Below, in pieces: positions 30,253-40,263 of a DNA stretch of 64,000 bases (position 1 is the stretch's first letter; each line of letters starts with the position of its first letter). The position numbers were made by a program, and so were the translations under genes. The notes under the pieces are model-generated. The model was not told the origin of the DNA. It worked only from the letters and a program-made list of their open reading frames with translations, and made no database searches. The stretch is taken from positions 1,874,001-1,938,000 of the forward strand of contig NZ_AMWJ02000002.1 in NCBI RefSeq assembly GCF_000319305.2, given 5' to 3'. The stretch comes from Pseudomonas bharatica CSV86. Its GTDB lineage: Bacteria > Pseudomonadota > Gammaproteobacteria > Pseudomonadales > Pseudomonadaceae.

Positions 30253-30546
30253 TCAATGCACCACCCAACTCAACACCCACAACCCCAGCAGTGCCCAGAT
30301 GATCCCGGCAATCACCGATGCCCGCATGAACGCTCGCACCGCCGAATACAGCAGGATCAAGCCGATGATCAGGATCAGGATGCTGATCAGCGACGTATCC
30401 ATGCCCAGGGTGCTCGCCAGCCCGTCGATGAACTTCGTCCCGGCATTGGCCAGCATGGCGAACAATCCGCTGAGCAGGTCCACCACGAACTTGATCGCTG
30501 CGCCCAGCGCTTCTCCTAGCCCTTCGAAAAAACCTTCTACCCGCAT
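30253..30546 (-). CDS. small hypothetical membrane protein
   Basis: I do not recognise this 97-aa product. It begins MRVEGFFEGLGEALGAAIKF, an amphipathic helix. A second helical segment and a strong membrane helix (LISILILIIGLILLYSAV) are followed by another hydrophobic segment (VIAGIIWALLGLWVLSWV). It is therefore probably a small two-helix inner-membrane protein. ATG 30546 has AGGA seven bases upstream. It lies between yfhM and pbpC on the opposite strand, and its 5' end faces pbpC, so the roughly 80-bp gap should hold divergent promoters. Confidence 0.7.
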   Translation of the reverse strand: MRVEGFFEGLGEALGAAIKFVVDLLSGLFAMLANAGTKFIDGLASTLGMDTSLISILILIIGLILLYSAVRAFMRASVIAGIIWALLGLWVLSWVVH

Positions 30547-30626
30547 GGTCGTGTCCTGATGATCGTCACAGCATTCGCGCTGCATTCCAGCCTTTGGCCA
30601 TTATCGGGCCGCCTCGGTTCCCGTCC

Positions 30627-32980
30627 ATGTTCAGCTTAGCCCTGCCACGCGGGCGCAAGTCCCGGCTGGCGAGTATCGCAGCCTTGTCCGCGGTCGGCCT
30701 GATCGCGTTGTTGTGGCTGGCCGACCGCCTCTGGCCGCTGCCGCTGCCGGCCGATGACCTGGCTCGCGTGGTGCTGGCCGAGGACGGCACGCCCTTGTGG
30801 CGCTTCGCCGATACCGATGGTGTGTGGCGCTATCCCGTGTCGGTGGATGAAGTCTCGCCGCTTTACCTGCAAGCCCTGCTGACCTACGAGGACCGCTGGT
30901 TCTACAGCCATCCCGGGGTCAACCCGCTGGCCCTCGGTCGCGCCGCCTGGCAGAACCTCAGCGGTGGCCGCGTGCTGTCCGGGGGCAGCACCCTGTCGAT
31001 GCAGGTGGCACGCCTGCTCGACCCTCATGCGCGCACCCTGCCCGGCAAGTTGCGCCAGCTTTGGCGCACCGTGCAACTGGAGTGGCACCTGTCCAAGCGC
31101 GAGATCCTCGAGATCTACCTCAACCGCGCGCCCTTCGGTGGCACCTTGCAAGGCGTGGCGGCGGCGAGCTGGGCTTACCTTGGCAAGTCGCCGCAACAAC
31201 TGACCCCTGCCGAGGCCGCGCTGCTGGCGGTGTTGCCCCAGGCTCCCAGCCGCCTGCGCCCGGATCGTCATCCGCAGCGTGCGACGGCGGCCCGGGACAA
31301 GGTCCTGCAACGCCTGGGCGACTATCAGGTGTGGCCACAGCAACGGATCCGTGAAGCCATGGAAGAACCGCTGCTCCTCGCTCCGCGCCAGGAGCCGGCG
31401 CTGGCCCCGTTGCTGGCCCGGCGCCTGAATCGCCCCGACAGTCCGCCGCTGATCCGCACTACCCTGGATGCCTCGCTGCAGCGCCGCCTCGAGGACCTGC
31501 TCGGCGGCTGGCGCGCGCGCCTGCCCGAGCGCACCTCGGCGGCGATCCTGGTGGTGGAATCCGAAACCATGGCGGTGCGTGCCTACCTCGGCTCGATCGA
31601 CCTCAACGACGAGCGCCGCTTCGGCCATGTCGATATGGTCAGTGCCTGGCGCTCGCCTGGCTCGACCCTCAAGCCGTTCCTCTATGGCATGGCCATGGAC
31701 GATGGTCTGATCCATTCCGAATCGCTGCTGCAGGACGTACCGCGGCGCTACGGTGACTACCGCCCCGGCAACTTCTCCATGGGGTTCAGCGGGCCGGTGG
31801 CGGCCAGTTCGGCCTTGTCGCTGTCGCTCAATCTGCCCGCGGTGCAATTGCTTGAAGCCTACGGCCCCAAGCGCTTCGCCGCGCAACTGCGTGCCGGCGG
31901 CATTGCGATCAGCCTGCCGGCACTGGCCGAGCCCAACCTGTCGTTGATCCTTGGCGGCGGCGGCAGTCGCCTCGAAGACCTGGTCGCCGGCTACAGCGCC
32001 TTCGCCCGCGACGGCATGAGCGCCAGCCTGCGCCTGCAACCGGATGCACCGCTGGTGCAGCGGCGCATGCTTTCCCCGGCGCGGCATGGATCGTCCGGCG
32101 CATCCTCAGCGGCCAGGCACGACCGGACCGCGATCCCCATGCGGAACTGGTGCAGCGGCCGCAACTGGCCTGGAAAACCGGTACCAGCTACGGCTTCCGT
32201 GACGCCTGGTCGATCGGCGTCGGCCCGCGTTACCTGATCGGCGTATGGATCGGCCGTCCCGACGGCACGCCGGTACCGGGCCAGTTCGGCCTGGCCTCGG
32301 CGGCGCCGTTGATGCTGCAGGTGCATGATGTATTGAGCAACCGCGACAGCCAGCGCGGCATTCGCCCGCCGGTTCCGCCGGTACCTGCCAGCGTTGGTGT
32401 TGCGGCGATCTGCTGGCCGCTGGGTCAGCCGCTGGCACGCAGCGATGGCAACTGTCGGCGCCAGCGTTTTGCCTGGACCCTTGACGGCACCACGCCGCCG
32501 ACCCTGCTGGCACAGGACCAGCCGCTGGGCGTGGGGTTGCTGGAGCGGGTCTGGGTCAACGACCAGGGCCTGCGTGTCGATGCCACCTGTGCTGGTGCCC
32601 GATCACGGGATATCGCCCTCTGGCCGGCGCCACTGGAGCCCTGGCTGAGCCGCGCCGAGCGGCGCGACGCCCGGCTGCCGGCCATTGACCCGGACTGCCC
32701 GCCGCAGGTACCGGCCAGTGCGCCGCCGTTGTCGATCGTCGGGGTGCGCCAGGGCGATCAGCTAAGGCGCCCGGCGACCAGTCAAGAGACCCTGCAACTG
32801 GAGCTGTCGGCCCTCGGTGGGGATGGGCAGCGCTGGTGGTTCCTTAATGGCACTCCGCTCGGTGAAACCGCTCGCCAGGAAACGCTGAAAACGCGCTTCG
32901 ACGAGCCCGGGCATTACGAGTTGAGCGTACTCGACGCTAGTGGCCAAACGGCCCGATTGACATTCCAGGTCAGCGACTGA
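30627..32980 (+). pseudogene. pbpC: penicillin-binding protein 1C (PbpC), frameshifted
   Basis: PbpC is a bifunctional peptidoglycan synthase anchored in the inner membrane. After one N-terminal helix comes the GT51 glycosyltransferase domain (EDRWFYSHPGVNP, GGSTLSMQVARLL, EIYLNRAPFGGTLQG). The transpeptidase domain follows with SPGSTLKPFLYGMAM. The frame breaks in CCCC at 32074-32077; the KTG motif (LAWKTGTSYGFRDAW) and the C-terminal BiPBP_C domain are read in another frame to 32980. Adding one C restores LSPGAAWIVRRILSG and 784 aa, the normal length. As written, the enzyme would lack KTG and be dead as a transpeptidase. The ATG at 30627 is preferred over an upstream TTG. Confidence 0.9.
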
Positions 32981-33590
32981 GCGCCGTAGAGCGCCCGTGT
33001 AAAAGGAACGCGAGGACACGGCTGCCTGACGCCAGATACCCGTCAAATGGTTATAGCGCGAAAGTCGAAATGCCATCAACGAGGCCAGGCTCAATTTTCA
33101 ACTCATTGAAAAATATGGGTTTTTTTTGCCATCACCGACGTATATATCCGGTTAATACCAAGTTCAGAGTTGTGACACCACGCCCGCCGGACTGAGATAG
33201 CTGCACCAACGCGGATGTTCCGTACTGGAGTTTCCGCATACATAAAGCAGCGGCAGCGAAAGCAATGGAGTCGCCATGAACACTCAAGCGTGGATGAAAG
33301 CAAGTTCGGCACTGGCACTGGTGATGGCTGTAAGCCTCGCGGCGGGATGCAGCAGCGGTGGTGGCGGTTCTCATAGCGTGGTTGACGAGTCTTCACCGAC
33401 CGCGGCCGATGCAGCGACCGGCGACGCCGGCTCGGGCACCACCGACAGCGGTACCGGCGGTACTGCGGGCAGTGGTGGTGGCAGCGCCGGAACCGGAAGC
33501 GGCGGTTCGGGTGGCGGTGGCAGCGGTGAAGGAACGGTGATCGGTGGCATCGGTGGCACGGGCGGCACCGACGGAGCAGGGGGCACGGTC

Positions 33591-33635
33591 GGTACAGGCG
33601 GTACAGGCGGTACAGGCGGTACAGGCGGTACAGGC
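33591..33635 (+). repeat. 9-bp tandem repeat (GGTACAGGC) x5
   Basis: Five exact tandem copies of GGTACAGGC inside the Gly-rich lipoprotein gene encode Gly-Thr-Gly units. Copy number changes would stay in frame. Confidence 0.9.
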
Positions 33636-34844
33636 GGCAATGGTTCTACTGGTGGAACCGGCACCACCACCAGCAATCCGCTGATTACCGCCCAGGTGGT
33701 AGATCAGGCAGGCTCTGCAGTTTCGGCACTGGGCAATGCCGTGGGCGGCGTCGGTGGGAGCGTCAATGGCCTGCCGGTACTGGGCGATAGCGCCGGTGGC
33801 CTGGTCGGCAGTGTGGGGGCTACCGTCTCCACCATTGGTGGTGGCGTCAGTTCGGGCCTGGGCCAACTCGGTACCGGCAACAACGCGATCGGCAATACGC
33901 TCGGCAGCGTTGGCGCCGGTGTTGCGCAACTCGGCAGCGGCGTGCAGGGCCTGGCCAACAGCGGTGCGATCGAACAAGTACCCGTGGTCAACAGTGTCGT
34001 GGGTTCCTTGGGCACCACCGTGGTCGCCTTAGGCGACACTATCAGCGGTGCTACCTCTTCCGGCCCGCTGAACAATGTTACCCAGCAGTTGAATACCGGC
34101 GCTGTGCAACTTGTGGCGCTGGTGGAAAACACTGCAGGGACCTTGGGCGAAGCCACCGGCCTCGGTGCGCCGCTCAACTCGGTGCTGAAAACCGTAGGTA
34201 CTGCCGTCACCTCTGTCGGCCAGCAGGTCGCTGGTGCGGGTGGCAATCCGGTGACCGACCTGGCTGGCGGCTTGGCCGGAACCGTGGGCAATATCGCCGG
34301 CAAGGCGGGTGATCTGGTAGGCGGCGGTAATGCCAATGGCGGCGGTGCACCAGGTACTGGCGGGGTTCTGGAAACCGTGGGCGGGGTGGTCGCCGGTGTC
34401 GGCGGTGGCCTGACCGTACATGACCCGGATGGCGTGGTCGGTACCACCGCCTTGAACCTGTTAGGTGTGGGCAACCTGCTGGCTTCGGCCGGGCCTGTGG
34501 TCGGCGGTACTGGTTCCGTCAACAACGGACCTGCCCCTTATTTCACTGCTACGGTTACCAGCACCGTGGGCGGCGTCGTGCAGCCGGTGGTGGACACTGC
34601 GCTGGGTGTGACGCAGCAGGTGGGCGCTGCAACCGGGCTTGGTACCGTGGTCAGCGGTGTGACCAATAACCTCGGCGGTGCGCTTACCAGCCTTGGTGCG
34701 CAAACCAACCCTGGCCCGACCAACCCGGTCGGCGAACGCCTCGCCATCAGTGTGGGTGGCCTGGGTGACACCGTCACCAGCGTGGGCACGGTGCTGAACG
34801 GCCCGGGCACCGGGAATGGCGGCCTTGGCGGTGCCTTGGGCGGT

Positions 34845-35180
34845 GTGACCGGTGCCTTGGGCGGCACCACCGGCGGTACTGGCGGTCTTGGCGCCGTGAC
34901 GGGCACCGTAGGCGGTGTGGTGAACAGCGTGACCGGCACCTTGGGCGGTGCTACCGGCGGTACTGGCGGTCTTGGCGCCGTGACGGGCACCGTAGGCGGT
35001 GTGGTGAACAGCGTGACCGGCACCTTGGGCGGTGCTACCGGCGGTACTGGCGGTCTTGGCGCCGTAACGGGCACCGTAGGCGGTGTGGTGAACAGCGTGA
35101 CCGGCACCTTGGGCGGTGCGACCGGCGGCACTGGCGGTCTTGGCGCCGTTACTGGGACGGTTGGCGGCGTGGTCAATACC
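34845..35180 (+). repeat. 84-bp tandem repeat x4 (28 aa each)
   Basis: Four consecutive 84-bp units start at 34845, 34929, 35013 and 35097 and encode VTGTLGGATGGTGG + LGAVTGTVGGVVNS with few changes. Units 2 and 3 are nearly identical in DNA. A partial fifth unit follows. Confidence 0.92.
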
Positions 35181-35380
35181 GTGACGGGTGCGCTCGGTGG
35201 TGCAACCGCGGGCGCCGGTGCTGGCGTAGCGGTCTCGGGCGGCGCCGGTACCACCGCCACTGGTACCGGAGGTTTGGGGGAGTGCTGAACGGCGTGACAG
35301 GTGGTTTATTAGGGGGGCGAAGTAAAAAGCCATCATCCTGGTTAGACGATCTTACGGGCAACACCTACGCTTGAGTCTGA

Positions 35381-35412
35381 CGAGGGAACCGTCTTGGTTC
35401 CCTCGTACTTTT
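35381..35412 (+). terminator. terminator-like hairpin after the Gly-rich lipoprotein gene
   Basis: A perfect stem CGAGGGAACC / GGTTCCCTCG with a five-base loop (35381-35405) is followed by a short T-rich stretch. It lies seven bases after the repaired stop at 35374, which supports that end for the gene. It may be a partial stop before tpsB, which starts only 27 bp later. Confidence 0.7.
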
Positions 35413-35431
35413 CAGGATGATGGAGTGTCCT

Positions 35432-37100
35432 ATGCGGTCGATGGCAATCGCGTTAGTGAGTCTTTCCTGGGTAAGTGCGCTACAGGCCGAGCCACTTCCC
35501 ACTTTTCTGAACAGCAACGAAACCGAACGCAACCTGCCGGCACCCAATCTGCCGGCAGATGCGTTTCGGCCGTCCACACCGCAGCTTCAAATGCCGACCC
35601 CCGCAGCCAGTCAGCCTCAGGCGCTGATGATGAACACCCGGGTCCTGATCCGCAAAGTGCGTATCGAGGGGGGAGCGTCTACCCGCTAAGCGAACTTAGT
35701 GACAATTACAAGGATCTGTTGAACCGCGAGGTCACCGTCGCCGATCTGATCGAGGCCACCCGGCGTCTGACCCAGCGATACCAGCAGGATGGTTATCTGC
35801 TGTCCTACGCCTTTTTGCCGGTGCAGGATTTTGCCGAAGGTCGCCTGCGTGTGGTTTTGGTCGAGGGTTATATTCGCGATCACGAGATGCAGGGTGATAT
35901 CGGTCGGGTCTCGGTCTACTTGGAAAAGCTCGTTGCCAAGCTCAAGGCCGAGCGCCCGCTGACCCGAAAAACCTTCGACCGCTACACCACCCTGATGAGC
36001 CGGGTGCCCGGTATCACCCTGCAGGCGCGAGTGCCCCACCTTCGACCACCGATGGGGCCAGCAAACTGTTCGTGCAGGCCGCGCGCAAGCCTTTCACGAC
36101 CACTATGAGCCTCAGTGATAGCAGCCGCGACGATCTTCAGGTACTGCTGGGTGCCAGCAGCAACGCGCAAACGGCGCTCGCAGAGCAACTGAGCGTCAGT
36201 GTATTGGCGCCACCCGGACAGGACAAGGAGCACTATTTCCGTGCTGACTATTCGCAATACCTTAACAGCGAAGGCACGCAACTGGCGCTGTCGGCCTCGC
36301 GCTATCGTAGCGATCCCAGCGCGGTGATCCGCCTGGACAACGGCGTCGATCTCAAGCAGCACCGGGAAAACGACCGTTATTCGATAGGTCTCAACCACCC
36401 CCTGATCGCGTCGCCCAACGAGTGGCTAGGTGTGTCGGCGCGTTTTTACGCGGTGGACGACACCACGGATTACCGGGTGCTGCGCGGCTCGCAGAAGGTC
36501 AGTATCGAGACCGATATCCGTGCGTTGGCCTTCGAGGGGGACTGGCGCAAGGCCACGGACCGGCAACTGCGCATCCTCAGCGCCGGGGTGTACCAAGGCT
36601 TCGACCGCTTTGGTGCCAACACCGACGCCGACTATGACCTGGATTTCTTCCGCCTGCGCCTTTCCGGCGTCCAGAGCGACCGCTTCGCCGACAACTGGCA
36701 GGGGGTGGTTTCTGCGGCTTTGTACTGGACCGACGACAGTCTGCCCGACAGCGAGCGCGCGGTGTTTGGGGGGCAGAACTTCGGTCGGGGGTACCCGGTC
36801 GACCAGGCCTCCGGCGACAAGGGCTGGGGGGCGGCCTACGAACTCAACTACAGCTTTCGACGTGAAGGTGAGTGGGTAAAGTTGCTTCAGCCCTATGTAG
36901 TGCTGGACGCGGCGAAGACCTGGTTCAATGAATTGCAGGTTCAGGACTCGAAGATGTCCTCGGCAGCGCTTGGCCTGCGTTTTGGCGATGCGCGCTATTA
37001 CAACATCTCGCTGGAGGTGGCCAAGCCGATGTCCGATATCGCGCTGGACAGCTTCAACCGGCGGCCGCGGTTCACCGTGAGTTTCAGTTATCAGTTGTGA
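35432..37100 (+). pseudogene. ShlB/FhaC/HecB-type two-partner secretion transporter (TpsB), two frameshifts
   Basis: This is an outer-membrane POTRA-barrel transporter that would export a partner protein. The signal peptide (MRSMAIALVSLSWVSALQA) starts at ATG 35432 with GGAG six bases upstream. The POTRA region reads VLIRKVRIEG, then GYLLSYAFLPVQDF, GRLRVVLVEGYIRDHEM. The barrel C-terminus reads GLRFGDARYYNISLEVAKPM and ends RRPRFTVSFSYQL, with the terminal aromatic-x-aromatic-x pattern of barrels. Frames change at about 35668 (G6, one G missing) and about 36033 (C4, one C missing). With both repaired the protein is 556 aa, normal for TpsB. No classical TpsA is nearby; the upstream Gly-rich lipoprotein is the likely partner. 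Confidence 0.82.
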
Positions 37101-37145
37101 GGTATCGCCACGCTCCTACGGATCCGGTCGGCGGCGGTGAGCGGG

Positions 37146-37562
37146 TCAGTGCACCGCCCGCTTGCCTTGGGAGACATCCAGCGGAAACAGATTGCCCAGC
37201 GTCTCCAGCAAACGGATGTGGTAGATGGGCTTGCGAAAGAGGTCCAGCACATCCAGTTTCCTTAGCTCGCCGACCACGTCGGGGTCGGCATGCCCGGTGG
37301 TGACGATCACCGGCAGGTGCTGGCGCGCGGTGTGTTCGCGCAGGCGTTTGATCAGGGAAATACCGGATTCTTCCGGCATGTTCAGGTCGGTGATGACCAG
37401 GGCGATATCCGGGTGTCGGGTCAACTGCTGGAGCGCAACCTTCACCGAGGTGGCGACATGACAACGAAAGCCTTGGTTTTCCAGTAGTTCCGCCAGTTCC
37501 AGCAACGCTTCCTCTTCATCGTCCACCAAAAGCAACTGTTCACGTGGCTGCGAAGCTGGCAT
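37146..37562 (-). CDS. single-domain response regulator
   Basis: The 138-aa product is essentially one receiver domain: acidic pocket LLLVDDEEEAL, phospho-acceptor Asp in ALVITDLNMPEESG, Thr/Ser switch VIVTTGHAD and Lys in LFRKPI. There is no output domain, so it must act through a partner. It lies beside flp, and a receiver protein in this position is common in Pseudomonas Tad loci, so control of pilus assembly is a reasonable guess. It converges with tpsB across 45 bp. Confidence 0.85.
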   Translation of the reverse strand: MPASQPREQLLLVDDEEEALLELAELLENQGFRCHVATSVKVALQQLTRHPDIALVITDLNMPEESGISLIKRLREHTARQHLPVIVTTGHADPDVVGELRKLDVLDLFRKPIYHIRLLETLGNLFPLDVSQGKRAVH

Positions 37563-37636
37563 GGCGCGGTCCTGTCAGGCAGTTGCAGTGAGCCGGCGGG
37601 GAACGGCGTGCTCGCCCCGCCGGACGATCATCGACA

Positions 37637-37819
37637 TCAGCTTGGCAGGGCGCCCTGGATACTGGTGAAGATGGAGGTGACTCCCTCGGAAATGGTCGGT
37701 ACGAACGCCACCAGCGCCACCGCGACCATGGCCGCGACCAATGCGTACTCGATACCCGATGCGCCGTCCGTGCGCTGGCAGAACGTCCGAATGGATTGAA
37801 TGATCTTTCTTACCGACAT
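37637..37819 (-). CDS. flp: Flp-family type IVb pilin
   Basis: This is the major subunit of Tad/Flp pili. The 60-aa prepilin starts at ATG 37819 with AAGGAG seven bases upstream. A short basic leader ends in the class IVb cleavage site ASG / IEYALVAAMVAVALVAF, with the Glu-Tyr pair characteristic of Flp. A short C-terminal tail follows. It would be cleaved by a FppA-type peptidase, not seen here. It is transcribed away from cpaB, with about 320 bp between them. Confidence 0.92.
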   Translation of the reverse strand: MSVRKIIQSIRTFCQRTDGASGIEYALVAAMVAVALVAFVPTISEGVTSIFTSIQGALPS

Positions 37820-38137
37820 GATGTAGCTCCTTGCGCCAGAAGGCCGTAACACGGGGGCATACATGATTCCCCTTCGCCATCAGAGCATCGTCAAGAGATA
37901 ACACCTGAGCAAATGTAAGAAAGCATTAACCCGAAAGTGATAGCGCAAAGCCGACGTCAATAAGCCGTTGTTTTCAGAACGTGATGCACGTCACAAGGAA
38001 AATTTTGCCGTGCCGTAATGGCGTTTTGTCCTAGCTGGACTACCGTGAAATAGCAAAATAATTACTTCCAAAAGCGTGCGGGTGAGCCTGTTAAACAAGA
38101 AGTCACGGGCTGCGGTACAAGGCAGGGAGGGCCAGCC
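37820..38137. promoter_or_regulatory. divergent flp / cpaB intergenic region
   Basis: This 318-bp stretch separates the 5' ends of flp (minus) and cpaB (plus). It is more AT-rich than its neighbours and contains no convincing coding frame. It should contain both promoters. I could not define clear -35/-10 pairs, so no sites are given. Confidence 0.5.
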
Positions 38138-39067
38138 ATGAGCAGTCGCATCACCTTGATTCTTGCCGGACTGTTTCTCTTGGGGGCGATCATTGCCGGG
38201 TACTGGGGCATGGTCCTGAGCAAACATCCGGAACCTTCCGCACCCGTCGCCCAACCGGCAGCCCAGCCGGTCACCCAGGTGGTCAACAACGCCCAGGACG
38301 AGTTGCGCAAACCCGTGGTGGTGCTGCGCCGCGACGTCGCCGCCAACCAGCCGCTGAACACCGATGACCTCGCCGTCGAGCGCCTGCTGGTGGCGCCTGC
38401 CGGTAGTTTCCAGACCCTTGAACAGGTTGCCGGGCGCAGCCCCCGGCGCGACCTGCCGGCCGGTACCTGGCTGGAGGAAAGCAGCTTCGAGGCCGGCGGC
38501 CCGCTGGCGCGGATGATCGAACCCGGCGAGCGCGCCCTGACCGTGGCAGTCGATGAGGTCAGCGGAGCCGCCGGTTATCTACGCCCCGGCGACTACGTGG
38601 ATGTGCTGGTGTTCCTGCGTGAAGAAACGGACAACCCCCTGGCCAGCGCGCAGGTAGTTGTGCCGGCCTTGCGGGTCCTGAGTGTCGGCCAGCAGATCGG
38701 CGTGGCCAGGGACGGGCGTTCCGCCGAGCCGGTCGATCCCGATCCCAAGGCCCGTGAGGAAAAACGCCGGACTCCGGCGCGCACCGTGGTGCTGGCCGTG
38801 CCCGAAGTGCTCGCCAGCCGCCTGACCCTGGCCGCCCAGGGCGGCAAGCTGGGGCTGACAGTACGTAGCGCCGAAGAAAAGTCGCTCGCGGATTTCTGGG
38901 CCGATCCGAAAACCGCGGTGCGTGCCGCAGACGATGCCAATCGCCAGCTCTACCGTTTCAACCAGTTGGCAATGACCGCGCCGGCGCCCGTGCCGGTGGC
39001 CGCCTCGGCGCCCAGGCGCGGGATCGAGATCATTCGCGGCGCGCAAACGTCCGAGTCACTTCACTGA
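38138..39067 (+). CDS. cpaB: Tad pilus assembly protein CpaB/RcpC
   Basis: This is a Tad-system periplasmic protein anchored in the inner membrane that is linked to the RcpA secretin. The 309-aa product has one N-terminal helix (ITLILAGLFLLGAIIAGYWG). A SAF-like domain follows at about residues 55-115 (VVVLRRDVAANQPLNTDDLA), then the RcpC/CpaB domain (GERALTVAVDEVSGAAGYL, then PGDYVDVLVF). The start is ATG 38138. It lies 22 bp before rcpA in the same transcript. Confidence 0.9.
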   Translation: MSSRITLILAGLFLLGAIIAGYWGMVLSKHPEPSAPVAQPAAQPVTQVVNNAQDELRKPVVVLRRDVAANQPLNTDDLAVERLLVAPAGSFQTLEQVAGRSPRRDLPAGTWLEESSFEAGGPLARMIEPGERALTVAVDEVSGAAGYLRPGDYVDVLVFLREETDNPLASAQVVVPALRVLSVGQQIGVARDGRSAEPVDPDPKAREEKRRTPARTVVLAVPEVLASRLTLAAQGGKLGLTVRSAEEKSLADFWADPKTAVRAADDANRQLYRFNQLAMTAPAPVPVAASAPRRGIEIIRGAQTSESLH

Positions 39068-39089
39068 ATTGAGCAAGGATGCACCCTCG

Positions 39090-39672
39090 ATGAACCATCG
39101 TTCCTCGCCCATCCGTTCCGTAACCCTGGTCGCCGCGCTGCTGGCCTTGCTGCCGCTGTCCCAGGCGCTGGCAGCGAGCAGCGGTTGTGCGGCGCTGCCG
39201 CGGGTACCGGCGACCCTCGAGATCGACCAGGGCCTGCAGCAGGAACTACGCCTGCCGGTGGGCATCAGCCGCGCCGCGGTGGGCGATCCGAAGGTGGCCG
39301 ACGTGCATGGGCTGGGCAACGATGCCGTGCTGCTCACCGCCATGGGGCCCGGGGCCACCAGCCTGAGCCTGTGGACCGCCTGTTCGAGCACGCCGCGCCA
39401 GACCATGGTTTTCGTGCGTGGGCGGGCCTCGGCGGACATGCTCGCCACTCCTGTGCCGGAACCTGACCTGCCGATGCAGATCCAGGCCGATATCCGCTTC
39501 GTCGAAGTCAGCCGCACCAAGCTCAAGGAAGCCGGGGCGCGGCTCTTCTACAAGGGCTCCAACAACTCGCTCATCGGTTCCCCGGGCAGCGTGCCGGGCA
39601 CCGTGGTCTCGCCTGGCAACGTACCGGTGAATACTCCGCTGATCCCGCTTGATAACGGCGCCTTCAATATTG
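39090..39672 (+). pseudogene. rcpA: Tad secretin RcpA/CpaC, truncated by IS
   Basis: This is the N-terminal part (about 194 residues) of the outer-membrane secretin of the Tad pilus. A signal peptide (VTLVAALLALLPLSQALA) is followed by the pilus/BON-like N-domain (LEIDQGLQQELRLPVGISRA) and an N1 segment (MQIQADIRFVEVSRTKLKEA). The secretin pore domain is missing because an ISL3 element begins at 39673. The residual frame runs 23 bp into the element to a stop at 39695. The Tad genes that normally follow (tadZ, tadA and so on) are not in the window, so this locus is unlikely to make pili. Confidence 0.88.
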
Positions 39673-39696
39673 GGGTAAGCGGATTAAATGGTTGAT
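39673..39696 (+). repeat. left inverted repeat of the ISPpu12-like element
   Basis: 24-bp terminal repeat, 21/24 identical to the right end. A related motif, CGGATTATCTGGTTGATG, recurs inside the element at 39736-39753. Confidence 0.85.
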
Positions 39697-39784
39697 CTTA
39701 CCTTTGCATGAGAGTGAGACAGACCGGCATCTCATCGGATTATCTGGTTGATGCTTCACCTACTGCTGGTGCATGTTTCCTTCG

Positions 39785-40168
39785 CTAATTCCCAGCAAGA
39801 ACCCCACACGCCTCAACTTCCCGGTCATCGTTGCAACTCGCTCTCAGTGAAACGAGTTGTTTCTCAAGCGCTTGCAGAGCGGTTATCTGCGACCGCACAT
39901 GAGAGATGTGATCATCGAGCAAGGCGTTGACGGCGGTACAAGGCTGATGAGGGTCGTCCTCATAGCTCTGTAGTTCGTGAATCTCAGCCAGTGACAGGCC
40001 CAGGATTCTGCAGCGACGGATGAAGGCCAGCCCCTCACCATGCTTCTCGGTATAGACACGGTAACCGTTGTCCTGCCGATCAGGCGGCGGCAACAAGCCC
40101 TGCTGTTCATAGAAGCGGATCGTCTGTGTTTCGACCCCTACCAACTGCGCCAACTGACCAATGCGCAT
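39785..40168 (-). CDS. MerR-family metal-responsive regulator (CadR/PbrR-like)
   Basis: This 127-aa activator of the MerR family should sense Cd, Pb or Zn and switch on the transporter gene next to it. The N-terminal winged helix is MRIGQLAQLVGVETQTIRFYE, followed by a dimerisation helix (HISHVRSQITALQALEKQL). Cysteines at the metal-binding positions are in DDPHQPC and, near the C-terminus, ASCNDDREVEACG, the pattern of the CadR/PbrR branch. ATG 40168 follows a GGGGAGGAGG site. It is divergent from the transporter, and its target promoter lies between them. Confidence 0.88.
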   Translation of the reverse strand: MRIGQLAQLVGVETQTIRFYEQQGLLPPPDRQDNGYRVYTEKHGEGLAFIRRCRILGLSLAEIHELQSYEDDPHQPCTAVNALLDDHISHVRSQITALQALEKQLVSLRASCNDDREVEACGVLAGN

Positions 40169-40199
40169 CAGCCTCCTCCCCAACGGATTCTTTACTCTA

Positions 40200-40230
40200 T
40201 TGACCTTATAGTAGCTTTATAGTTTTAAAT
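40200..40230 (+). promoter_or_regulatory. MerR-type promoter/operator with 19-bp spacer
   Basis: TTGACC (40200-40205) and TTAAAT (40225-40230) are separated by 19 bp, the overlong spacer typical of MerR-activated promoters. The spacer holds the inverted repeat TTATAGTAGCTTTATAG. It reads toward the cation transporter gene, whose ATG is 34 bp downstream. Confidence 0.8.
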
Positions 40231-40263
40231 GGTACCACAACATTGTTCAAGTGGAGTCGTATC

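Larger units (their letters stand above)
33276..35374 (+). pseudogene. glycine-rich repeat lipoprotein (collagen-like/TPS partner), 3' frameshift
   Basis: This is a secreted or surface protein of unknown role, of the kind often labelled collagen-like in Pseudomonas. A lipoprotein signal with lipobox LAAGC is followed by a Gly/Ser/Thr linker containing five GTG-type units encoded by a 9-bp tandem repeat. Long VGGxVG-like repeats come next, then four nearly identical 28-aa repeats (34845-35180). As written it stops at 35288. One more G in the run at 35276-35280 would carry the frame on through GVLNGVTGGLLGGRSKK and WLDDLTGNTYA to a stop at 35374, just before a terminator. This gives 699 aa and I believe it is the true end. 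The adjacent TpsB-like gene suggests co-function. Confidence 0.7.

Noticed and set aside
33591..35180. Regular short repeats resembling a CRISPR array
   Set aside because: They are in-frame tandem coding repeats without spacers, inside a lipoprotein gene; no cas genes are near.
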